Positions 8,044 to 15,101 of a stretch of 64,000 nt of DNA are shown here, in pieces. The notes under the pieces were generated by a model. That model ran no database searches. It saw only the letters and a list, made by a program, of their open reading frames with translations, and had not been told where the DNA came from. The DNA is from Actinoplanes couchii (GTDB lineage Bacteria > Actinomycetota > Actinomycetes > Mycobacteriales > Micromonosporaceae): positions 1 through 64,000 of the forward strand of contig NZ_BOMG01000105.1 of NCBI RefSeq assembly GCF_016862075.1, given 5' to 3'. The position numbers were made by a program, and so were the translations under genes. Every line of letters begins with the position of its first letter. Position 1 is the stretch's first letter.

Positions 8044-9665
8044 AATTCCCTGATCTCCACGTTCTGGAAGGACACCCGGCCCTTGGCGGTCTCGGTGAAC
8101 GGTTCGTTGCGCATGCTGAGCCACACCTGGCCGCTCTTGCGGCTGCGTGCCGGCAGGTCCGCGGTCAGCACCGGGGCGCCGTCGACGGTCACGGCCACCG
8201 TCTTGTCCTCGACCAGCACCTGGACCCGGTGTTCGGCCCGGTCGGCGAGAACCTTCGTCGCCTCCTTGGCGAGCGTGTCCCGAGAGTCCTCCTTCTGGTC
8301 CCACAGCTCCACCTTGCCGCCGCAGAGGACCACCGCGAACGAACCGTCCTCGGTGATCCGGTCGGCACCCCAGAACCAGACGTTCGCGCAGCTGGTCGGC
8401 GTCAGCAGGGCGACCGTGACAGCCACCGCATGGTCTCCGGTGATCTTGTCGGCCGGGCCGTCGCAGTAGATCTCCTCGGCCGGGAACTCCGAGTCGTCGT
8501 TGTACGCGACCATCCGGCCACCGCTGAACTCGCAGACACCACCGTCACTGGACCGGTGCCACTGACCGTCCCGGGTCAGCGGATCGCTGATCAGCAGACC
8601 CGCACCGATCGGGGAGTACAACGGTGCCGACGCCGCGGCCGACGGAGTGGGCGGGGCAGCCGTGCCCGCCTCCTGCGAGCCGGTCGCCAGCTTCCGGCCA
8701 CCGATCAGCCCGAGCAGACCGAGAACGGCGACACCCGCGGCGACCACGGTCAGGGTCCGGCGGCGACGGCGTTTGCGGTGCCCGCCGGCCCGGGCCGCCA
8801 GCGCCGCCCGTCGCAATTCCGGGCCGCCGCCCAGGTCCTGCATGCTGTGCGAGCCGGTGTCCAGCAGCAACTCCAGCAGCTCCACCGCGGACGGCCGCTT
8901 CGCCGGGTCCTTGGCCAGGGTACGGTCGACGATCTCCCGCAGTGGCGAGCTGAGCCCGCGCAGGTCCGGCGGCTGGGTCAGGATCCGCGCCGCGGTCGCC
9001 GGCTGCGAGTCGGCCTGAAAAGGCGTTCGACCCGTTCCCGCGTACGCCACCACGATGCCCCAGGCGAACACGTCAGCCGCCGGGCCGACGCCGCGAGCGT
9101 CGGTCTCGAACCGCTCCGGCGCCATGTAGGCCAGCGTGCCCACCATCTGATCCGTACGGGTGTGGTTGCTCGTGGCGTCGAAGGCCCGCGCGATACCGAA
9201 ATCGATCACCTTCGGGGTGCCCAGCGAGAACAGCACGTTGCGGGGTTTGAGATCCCGGTGGATGACACCGGCCCCGTGGATCGCGGTCAGCGCCGTCGCC
9301 ACCCCGATCGCGACACTGTAGAGCTCACCGCCGCTCAGCGGCCCCCGCGCCGCGACCACCTCGGCCAGGTTCGGGCCGTCGACGTACTCGACGACCAGGT
9401 AGGGCGTCTCGCTTTCCGGATCCGCGTCGAGCACCGCCGCCGTACAGAAGGACGGAACCTGCCGGGCCCGGTTGACCTCGCTGCGGAACCGGCCCCGGAA
9501 CTCGGGCTGGCTGGCCATCTCGGCCCGGATCGCCTTGACCGCGACCCGCCCGTTCGGTCCTTCCCCCAGGTAGACGGCACCCATGCCACCCTCACCGAGC
9601 CGCCCGAGCAGGCGATAACCACCAAGCTCGGTGGGATCAGCAGAACGCAACGGCTCGATCGGCAT
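8040..9665 (-). CDS. Membrane-bound Ser/Thr protein kinase (PknB type) with extracellular sensor domain
   Basis: The 541-residue protein has a complete Hanks-type kinase domain (about 15-270): glycine loop GRLGEGGMGAVYLG (21-34), ATP-binding Lys44, HRDLKPRNVLF with catalytic Asp138, DFG 155-157, APE 182-184. A single transmembrane helix lies at about 304-323 after an arginine-rich stop. The outer domain (about 350-541) contains GDHAVAVTVALLT, CANVWFWGADR and VWLSMRNEP, resembling laminin-G/3-keto-disaccharide-type jelly-roll folds seen in other actinobacterial kinases and suggesting carbohydrate binding. It phosphorylates cytoplasmic targets in response to an outside signal. It is the first gene of a minus-strand unit with the lipoprotein (ATGA overlap), and is divergent from the gene at 9748. 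Confidence 0.92.
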   Translation of the reverse strand: MPIEPLRSADPTELGGYRLLGRLGEGGMGAVYLGEGPNGRVAVKAIRAEMASQPEFRGRFRSEVNRARQVPSFCTAAVLDADPESETPYLVVEYVDGPNLAEVVAARGPLSGGELYSVAIGVATALTAIHGAGVIHRDLKPRNVLFSLGTPKVIDFGIARAFDATSNHTRTDQMVGTLAYMAPERFETDARGVGPAADVFAWGIVVAYAGTGRTPFQADSQPATAARILTQPPDLRGLSSPLREIVDRTLAKDPAKRPSAVELLELLLDTGSHSMQDLGGGPELRRAALAARAGGHRKRRRRRTLTVVAAGVAVLGLLGLIGGRKLATGSQEAGTAAPPTPSAAASAPLYSPIGAGLLISDPLTRDGQWHRSSDGGVCEFSGGRMVAYNDDSEFPAEEIYCDGPADKITGDHAVAVTVALLTPTSCANVWFWGADRITEDGSFAVVLCGGKVELWDQKEDSRDTLAKEATKVLADRAEHRVQVLVEDKTVAVTVDGAPVLTADLPARSRKSGQVWLSMRNEPFTETAKGRVSFQNVEIREL

Positions 9666-9747
9666 GGCGCGAAGGCTACCAATTCACCGTAACCGGAGCG
9701 CACAGCCGTCGATCGGCGCCGCCATCCGGTCCGGCAGCATGGGCCGC

Positions 9748-10251
9748 ATGATCGACTCCTTGAGACTGATCAGGTCCGTGCCGGGAGCGCCGTGGCTTCC
9801 CGAGGAGAGCACCGCCGAGGTCTGGTCCGGTGCCGACATCGAGGTCCCCGAGCCCGCGGTGATCGTGCGTCTTCTCGTACAGCGCCAGGCCGGTACCGGG
9901 CGGGAGTTGTTCTGCATCCGGACGCCCAAGGGCTTGGACATCCCCACGGTGTTTCTCGGCACTGAGGACGGCTGGCGTCCCGCCTCGGAAGGGATCGCCG
10001 AGCTGACATCGCAGTTTCTGACCGACGGCACGGCTACCCGATGTGTCGGTTTCGTTCGGAACATCGTGCCGGCCCCGGATGAGACGTATCGACTGCCGGC
10101 ACCGCTCGCGCACGTGCCCGTCTTCACGCCCCGCGATGCGACAGCCGTCCCGCCTGAGGACGCCGGAACGTGGATCGGCGATCCTTCCCCACTGGCGGAA
10201 CGCCACTGGTTTCCCATCGCCTGTGAGGTGCTGGGCTGGCCACAAGGGTGA
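9748..10251 (+). CDS. NUDIX-like hydrolase domain protein, degenerate catalytic motif
   Basis: The product (about 167 residues from ATG 9748; ATG 9739 is an alternative) contains PAVIVRLLVQRQAGTGRELF, a middle part with FLGTEDGWRPASEGIAELTS, and a late VGFVRNIV strand. The order of strands and helix resembles NUDIX folds, but the canonical GX5EX7REUXEEXGU box is not present, so catalysis by the usual mechanism is doubtful. The end HWFPIACEVLGWP is a conserved-looking tail. No clear ribosome site is visible. It faces the kinase gene across 82 bases. The NUDIX assignment is tentative; the coding status is good, judged by codon position GC and length. Confidence 0.55.
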   Translation: MIDSLRLIRSVPGAPWLPEESTAEVWSGADIEVPEPAVIVRLLVQRQAGTGRELFCIRTPKGLDIPTVFLGTEDGWRPASEGIAELTSQFLTDGTATRCVGFVRNIVPAPDETYRLPAPLAHVPVFTPRDATAVPPEDAGTWIGDPSPLAERHWFPIACEVLGWPQG

Positions 10252-10452
10252 GTCTCGTGCTCCCCGAGCCTCGGACGGGCAGCTGCCGGACATTCCCGCT
10301 TCCGGGATGAGCACGGGCGGCGTACACAGAAGAGGTGTGGCGCTGTTCTGATGGTCACTTCTGGGCTGTTCGCTGGTGAGCGGGGCTGACACGCCGGTAG
10401 GTCGGTGGTGGCACACGGTGGCTCTCGCGTGTCGGCCGGGCCGGGCTGTTGA

Positions 10453-10809
10453 ATGGCCGCCATGCCCAAGGTGAAGCTCTCCGCCGACGTCCACGACCAG
10501 TTCAGCCGCGCGGCCGAGGCCGGCGGGATGACCGTCCGGCAGTGGCTCACCGCCGCTGGGCGGCGGCAGGTGCTCATCGACACGGTGGTGCGGGATCAGC
10601 CGGGCGCCCGGGTGCTGCAGGTGCCCGTGGACGCGGTCACCGGCGCCCACCTCTACCAGGAGGCCACCCGGACCGGGACGTCCGGCTCGGTGTACGCGTT
10701 GCGGCTGCTGCGGGAGGTGGTCACCGTCCCGGCGATCGACCCGGAACGGTTGTGGGCCGACATCCTTGCGGCGATCAGCGCCGGAACCGCCGGGCCGGCG
10801 CCGGTCTGA
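10453..10809 (+). CDS. Small hypothetical protein, possible DNA-binding N-terminus
   Basis: The 118-residue protein begins MAAMPKVKLSADVHDQFSRA, then AEAGGMTVRQWLTAAGRRQV, which resembles a ribbon-helix-helix/CopG-like or toxin-antitoxin antitoxin start (short strand, then two helices). The C-terminal half (LYQEATRTGTSGSVYALRLL) is not recognised. No toxin gene is adjacent: the next gene is the convergent BrkB membrane protein 27 bases away. The internal ATG at 10462 could be the start. Coding status is moderate; function unknown. Confidence 0.5.
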   Translation: MAAMPKVKLSADVHDQFSRAAEAGGMTVRQWLTAAGRRQVLIDTVVRDQPGARVLQVPVDAVTGAHLYQEATRTGTSGSVYALRLLREVVTVPAIDPERLWADILAAISAGTAGPAPV

Positions 10810-10836
10810 CCCGGCGCCCGGGTGGTTCGTGTCGGT

Positions 10837-11913
10837 TTACCGGGCCGGTTCGTCGGCGGTCGGTGGGGTTTGTTCGTGGCGGCGGCGGATCAGGGTGGCT
10901 TCGGCGACGAGGCGCCGGGTCCGGTCCTGGGACTTCTCGGCCCGGGCGGTCGCGCGGGGTGGTGCGGGCGGCCCGGACTCGACGCGTTCGCCGGCCATGA
11001 GGCGGCGGGCCCGTTCGACCTCGGTGTCGACCTCCGCGCCGAGCAGCAGGCAGGCGTTGATCAGCCACAACCAGAGCCAGAGCAGGGCGAGACCGGCGAG
11101 CGATCCGTACGTACGGGAGAAGGTCCCGGCGAGGTGGGAGAACAGTGACAGTCCCGCCGACACCGCCACCGTCCCGGTGATCGCGACGACCGCGCCGGGG
11201 GACAGCCACCGGACCTTGGACAGGCGCACATTCGGGACCGCCTGCAGGAGCAGGGCGACGACCAGGGCGGCCACGGCGAGCAGGGCGGGGACCTTCAGCC
11301 AGGCCCACGCGTCGACGGTGCCGTCGCCGAGCCGGTCGCGCAGTGCTTCGGTGACCGGTTCGGACACGACCAGGGTGAGAGTGATCAGGGCGATCAGCAC
11401 GAGCAGGAGCAGGGTGACCCCCAGCATCCCGGCGCGGAGCCGGGCCACGGACCGGCCCTCGGGCACACCGTGGATGTGGTTGGCGGCGTGACTGAACGCG
11501 ACCACGTACCGGGACGCGGTCCAGATCGCGCCGATCAGACCGGCGGCCAGACCCCAGCCCGGCGCCGGTGACCGGGACAGCTCGCCGACCCAGATGACGA
11601 CGGGTGCGGTGAAGTTCGCGGCGCCGACCCGGTCGAGGATCGAGATCAGGGCGGTGATCGTCTCCGGGGACTGCCCGGCCAGGCCGAGGATCGAGACGAT
11701 CACGGTCAGGGCCGGGAACAGTGAAAGGGTGGCGTGGAATCCGAGGGCGGCGGCGTGGTGCGGGCACGCGTCGGCGAAGAACTCGGCGACCGAGCGGCGG
11801 GTCACGTACCACCAGACGGTGCGGGGGAACTGCCAGATGGAGGCGACGTCCGGGCTGTCCGGGTCGAGCATGTTCCGGCGGATCGTCGCCGGGTTCGGGA
11901 TCGGAAAGCTCAC
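10837..11913 (-). CDS. YihY/BrkB family inner-membrane protein
   Basis: The 358-residue protein has six predicted membrane helices and the family's hallmark regions: FFADACPHHAAALGFHATLS followed by LFPALTVIVSIL, then WTASRYVVAFSHAANHIHGV, and late LAGTFSRTYGSLAGLALLWL with WLINACLLLGAEVD. This is the YihY/BrkB (formerly 'ribonuclease BN') family of inner-membrane proteins of unknown molecular function. A basic cytoplasmic tail of about 60 residues follows the last helix. It appears to be a single-gene unit, with a 81-base gap to the cupin gene upstream on the same strand. Usual bacterial length is 280-350, so it is complete. Confidence 0.9.
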   Translation of the reverse strand: MSFPIPNPATIRRNMLDPDSPDVASIWQFPRTVWWYVTRRSVAEFFADACPHHAAALGFHATLSLFPALTVIVSILGLAGQSPETITALISILDRVGAANFTAPVVIWVGELSRSPAPGWGLAAGLIGAIWTASRYVVAFSHAANHIHGVPEGRSVARLRAGMLGVTLLLLVLIALITLTLVVSEPVTEALRDRLGDGTVDAWAWLKVPALLAVAALVVALLLQAVPNVRLSKVRWLSPGAVVAITGTVAVSAGLSLFSHLAGTFSRTYGSLAGLALLWLWLWLINACLLLGAEVDTEVERARRLMAGERVESGPPAPPRATARAEKSQDRTRRLVAEATLIRRRHEQTPPTADEPAR

Positions 11914-11994
11914 GGGTGGGGCTCCAGGTGCAGGTTCGGTGGGACCGTGCCGACCGTACGGCGTGGCCCACCGACCTGCGGATTCAGGGCCCTC

Positions 11995-12492
11995 CTATCC
12001 GTTGCGGTGCTCTTGCCACACCTCGCTGGTGGCGTACCGGTTGTCGTAGCGGTCGGCTCCGGCGGTGAGGTTGTCGAGGGTGGCTTCGCCGCGGTAGAGG
12101 CGTTCCAGGAGGCGGTAGTACTCGAATCGTTGCTGGCCCGGTGTGTAGATCGCCAGCATGTCGGCGGCGCTGCCGGCGGTCGGTGCGAAGGCGTGCACGA
12201 CTCCGGGCTGGATCACGACCAGGTCGCCGGTGGTGAGGGTGGCCACCCGGTCGCCGGTGAGCACGTCGAGGGAACCGTTCAGGACCAGGATGGCCTCGGT
12301 GGTTCGGGTGTGTGAGTGCGCGGGTGCTCCGGGTGAGCCGGTGTCGAGGACGGCGCGGTTGATGGTGAGGGCTCCGCCGGTGTGGTCGGCGTCGGCGAGC
12401 AGGTGCAGTTCGCTGGTCGGCCCGTCCTGGACGTGTTCGGCGGTGGCGGCGCGGGCGATCCAGACACCGGTGGTGGCGAGGTTCTCGGGCAT
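11995..12492 (-). CDS. Cupin domain protein controlled by the adjacent Rrf2 regulator
   Basis: The 165-residue protein has a single cupin barrel: PAHSHTRTTEAILVLNGSLD (metal-binding His-x-His ... Glu) followed by GDLVVIQPGVVHAFAP with the second-motif His. Cupins of this kind are small metal-dependent dioxygenases, isomerases or quercetinase-like enzymes; the substrate is unknown. ATG 12492 is used because the longer frame runs through the palindromic operator at 12515-12539. It is 86 bases downstream of the Rrf2 gene on the same strand, and the operator in front of it matches the one in front of the regulator, so it is likely the regulator's main target. Confidence 0.8.
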   Translation of the reverse strand: MPENLATTGVWIARAATAEHVQDGPTSELHLLADADHTGGALTINRAVLDTGSPGAPAHSHTRTTEAILVLNGSLDVLTGDRVATLTTGDLVVIQPGVVHAFAPTAGSAADMLAIYTPGQQRFEYYRLLERLYRGEATLDNLTAGADRYDNRYATSEVWQEHRNG

Positions 12493-12514
12493 GGCGGTTC
12501 TTCTGGTTCTCGAT

Positions 12515-12539
12515 ATTCTGGATACTTGACATCCAGAAT
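12515..12539. promoter_or_regulatory. Operator of the Rrf2 regulator in front of the cupin gene
   Basis: ATTCTGGAT at 12515-12523 and its exact reverse complement ATCCAGAAT at 12531-12539 flank a 7-base spacer: a perfect 25-bp dyad, the right size for a dimeric Rrf2 protein. It is 22 bases upstream of the cupin start codon and should cover the promoter. A related copy is at 13070-13094. Confidence 0.75.
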
Positions 12540-12577
12540 CAACTGCTGATGGCGTACGGGCGAAGAAGGGGTTTTTG

Positions 12578-13069
12578 TCAGGCGCGGGTGTTCTCGAACC
12601 ATGCGCGGGTCTGCCGGGGCGCTCCGGGGGAGAACGTGAGGACCCGGTCGCGGATGTCGGCGAGGGTCTCACTGGCCAGCTCGCGGCGCCAGGCGAGGTC
12701 GGCTCGGCTCATGGTCTGGGAGACCGCGCAGACGGTGCGGTAGTCGGTGGCGGGGTTCGCGCCGGGGCCGTCGTGCAGGATCTGGGTGCACTCGAACGCG
12801 TTCGTCCGGCCCTCGATGGCGGTCACCACGTCGAGCACGGAGATGTCCTCGAGGCGCCGGGCCAGCCGGAAGCCGCCGCGCGGGCCCGACGTGGAGGTGA
12901 GGATGCCCGCCCGGACCAGTGCCTGGAGTTGCTTGCCCAGGTAGGCCGGCGGGAGGTGGTAGAAGGCGGCCAGCCGGGCGGTGGAGGCGCCCTCCCGGGT
13001 GTCCTCCTCGATCCAGCCCAGGTTCAGGCAGGTGTGTAGCACCCACTCGACGCCGGCGTTCAGCTTCAT
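12578..13069 (-). CDS. Rrf2 family transcriptional regulator
   Basis: The 163-residue protein has the Rrf2 winged helix: GASTARLAAFYHLPPAYLGK, then QLQALVRAGILTSTSGPRGG, FRLARRLEDISVLDVVTAIE. The PRGGFRLAR wing and the EGR..AFEC helix are family hallmarks. In [2Fe-2S] members (IscR, NsrR) three closely spaced Cys follow; here only FEC and the distant TVC are present, so a cluster is uncertain and ligand or thiol sensing is equally possible. ATG 13069 directly abuts the operator at 13070, with no room for a normal leader, so the message is probably leaderless and the gene autorepressed. The longer open frame to 14365 is a shadow of the gene at 13132. Confidence 0.88.
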   Translation of the reverse strand: MKLNAGVEWVLHTCLNLGWIEEDTREGASTARLAAFYHLPPAYLGKQLQALVRAGILTSTSGPRGGFRLARRLEDISVLDVVTAIEGRTNAFECTQILHDGPGANPATDYRTVCAVSQTMSRADLAWRRELASETLADIRDRVLTFSPGAPRQTRAWFENTRA

Positions 13070-13094
13070 ATCCTGGACATTACCTATCCAGAAT
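13070..13094. promoter_or_regulatory. Second, imperfect Rrf2 operator directly at the regulator's start codon
   Basis: ATCCTGGAC at 13070-13078 and ATCCAGAAT at 13086-13094 flank a 7-base spacer. Read on the minus strand, the left arm is identical to the 12515 site and the other arm matches in 7 of 9 positions. It touches the Rrf2 start codon at 13069, which suggests tight autoregulation. Confidence 0.65.
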
Positions 13095-13131
13095 TTCGCC
13101 GTCAAACGTCCGGCCGCCGGGCAGGAGCGGG

Positions 13132-15027
13132 TTACGACGGTGGGTTGAACCAGCGGGTCAGGGCCGCGACGGCCGGTATCGAGGTTGTCGTGACGGTGGC
13201 GAAGGCCGCGGCGACGGCCCACCAGACGACGGCGATGACATAGGCGATGTGGGTGTACCCGGCGGTGGTGTAGCCGGCCATCGCGGCGTAGCCGATGGTG
13301 AGCAGGGCGCCCGCGGCGACACGCAGGAACAGCCCGCGGGCGACGATCATCGCGGTGGCGATGCCGAGCAGGATCGCGCCGCCGTACTCGGCGAGGGCTC
13401 CGAGCGCCTCGGCGTGCCAGACCAGGGTCTTCCACCAGCCGGTCACCTGGTAGTGCTGCAGATTGTGCAGGTAGATGCCGGTCGATCCGAGGGCGATCGG
13501 GATCAGGGGTGGGCTGATCCGGTGCAGCCAGGGCAGGAGCGCGGTGGCCGGGATGCGGGCGGCGAACAGGGCGATGACGGCGGCGCTCGCCGCGATCGGG
13601 GTGGCGGCGATGAAGGTGGCGCGCAGGTAGTCGGTGGTGTCCAGGCCGACGGAGACCATGGTGGCCAGGGCCCACAGTCCGGCGGCGGCGAGGCTGAGGG
13701 CGGCGGCGCCGAGGAAGCCCTGCCGCAGCAGGATCCCGGCGGTGGTGCGGTCGTCCGGTGGCGGCGCCAGGATCCAGGTGGTGGGGGCGAGCTGGGCGGC
13801 GGACCAGGCGGTGAGGGCGGCCAGGGCGGCGGCGAGGCTGAGTGTCGGAGTCGGCAGCATGACGCCGCGTACCGTGATCCCGATCTTCATGATGTAGGCG
13901 CTGTCGATGGTCAGGTGCAGCAGGGCGGCGGAGAGACCGGCCAGGACGACTACCCGCACCAGGTTGGCCACGGTCAACCGGGCGCGCGGCAGCCGCACCG
14001 AGGCGGCGGTGCCGGTCGGTGCGAGGGCCAGGGGTTTGGTGAGCTGGAGACCGCCGCGGGCGACGGCGTGCGGATCGTCCAGCACGGTGGGTACGGGCAG
14101 CCCGGCGACCTGCAGCCCGGCGGCGAACTCGGCGGTGACGGCGTCGCCGCCGCGCAGGACCACGGTGCTGACGTCGGCGGTGGTCAGCCCGGCGTCGGTG
14201 ATCAGGGTCTTGACGTTCTCGGGGAGGCGGTCGAGGTGGGCGGCCGCGGCCACGCTGACGTCCTCGCGGTCCAGGGCGGCGGCGCGGTGCGGTGGGGGCA
14301 GGAGCAACGCGACGCGTGCCTGGGTGGCGAGGGCGGCGCGGGCCTGGTTGATCTCCCGGGCCCATTGCCAGCCGTACGCCGGTGGGGTGCCGCCGGTGGC
14401 TCGGGTGAACAGGGCCCGGTCGATGCCGTCGGCGTGCGGATCACCGGCCCGGAGGTAGGCCACCTGCTGGAAGCCTTCTTCACGGTCCAGCACCGTGAGG
14501 TCGAGGTCGCTGGTGGCGGTGACGACGTAGCGGCCGGTCGCAGTGGTGGCGAGCGCGGCGGCGACGGTGGCGATGTTGGGGTCGGGCAGCCCGGCGGTGG
14601 TCGCGGCCTGCTGCAGGCGCTGCCGGATCTGTGGTCCCCAGGCGTGCGCGGTGACAAGGGTCAGCTCGGTGATCCGGCCGCCGGTCGTGGTGGTCGCGGT
14701 GCGGGCGACGTGGGTGAGGACGGCCGCGGTGGCGTCGACCGGGTCGACGGTGCCACCCGCGGCGGTGTCACCCGCGGCGGTCTCACTCGCGGCGGCGGGG
14801 GAGTGCAGCAGCGCGAGGGGGTCGGGGTGGTAGGCGCCGGGGTTGTCCATGCCGGCGGTGAGCGCGGCGGTTCCGGTCAGCAGGGTGCCGGGTTGCTGAT
14901 GGACGCCGCTGGGCAGGCGCGGCTGGCCGTCGAAGTAGACGGGGTGCACGACGCCGGCGCGTTCGTAGACGGCGGTGGTCCACCAGGGGCCTACCTCGAT
15001 CGAGAGGTGAAGATCCTTCGCGGGCAT
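13132..15027 (-). CDS. Hsp70-like ATPase domain fused to a multi-pass membrane domain
   Basis: The 631-residue protein begins like an actin/Hsp70-fold ATPase: LHLSIEVGPWWTTAVYERAG, YFDGQPRLPSGV, an inserted middle part, TVVLRGGDAVTAEFAAGLQV and DDPHAVARGGLQLT, the order of phosphate and adenosine motifs in actinobacterial 'Hsp70 family proteins'. From about residue 350 to the end it carries six to seven hydrophobic helices (for example LVRVVVLAGLSAALLHLTI, GILLRQGFLGAAALSLAAAG, YGGAILLGIATAMIVARGLF). The peptide-binding domain of true DnaK is missing. Such a fusion suggests a membrane-anchored ATP-dependent regulator or scaffold, possibly in cell-envelope assembly. It is divergent (74 bases) from the LysM-BTAD gene, which makes a functional pair likely. 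The motif assignment is moderately sure; the role is unknown. Confidence 0.65.
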   Translation of the reverse strand: MPAKDLHLSIEVGPWWTTAVYERAGVVHPVYFDGQPRLPSGVHQQPGTLLTGTAALTAGMDNPGAYHPDPLALLHSPAAASETAAGDTAAGGTVDPVDATAAVLTHVARTATTTTGGRITELTLVTAHAWGPQIRQRLQQAATTAGLPDPNIATVAAALATTATGRYVVTATSDLDLTVLDREEGFQQVAYLRAGDPHADGIDRALFTRATGGTPPAYGWQWAREINQARAALATQARVALLLPPPHRAAALDREDVSVAAAAHLDRLPENVKTLITDAGLTTADVSTVVLRGGDAVTAEFAAGLQVAGLPVPTVLDDPHAVARGGLQLTKPLALAPTGTAASVRLPRARLTVANLVRVVVLAGLSAALLHLTIDSAYIMKIGITVRGVMLPTPTLSLAAALAALTAWSAAQLAPTTWILAPPPDDRTTAGILLRQGFLGAAALSLAAAGLWALATMVSVGLDTTDYLRATFIAATPIAASAAVIALFAARIPATALLPWLHRISPPLIPIALGSTGIYLHNLQHYQVTGWWKTLVWHAEALGALAEYGGAILLGIATAMIVARGLFLRVAAGALLTIGYAAMAGYTTAGYTHIAYVIAVVWWAVAAAFATVTTTSIPAVAALTRWFNPPS

Positions 15028-15101
15028 GCCGGGCAGTGTGGCAAACAGTACTGTCCGTGCACGTCCGGATTGGAGTGATCTTCTTATGGTGATAGACCGG
15101 C

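Noticed and set aside
13070..14365. N-terminal extension of the Rrf2 frame through the Hsp70-like gene
   Set aside because: Low-complexity Arg/Pro/His shadow sequence; the Rrf2 domain begins exactly at ATG 13069.
12919..15078. 719-codon plus-strand frame opposite the Hsp70-like gene
   Set aside because: Gly/Gln/Asp-rich antisense shadow typical of high-GC DNA; no domain, while the opposite strand has membrane helices and conserved motifs.
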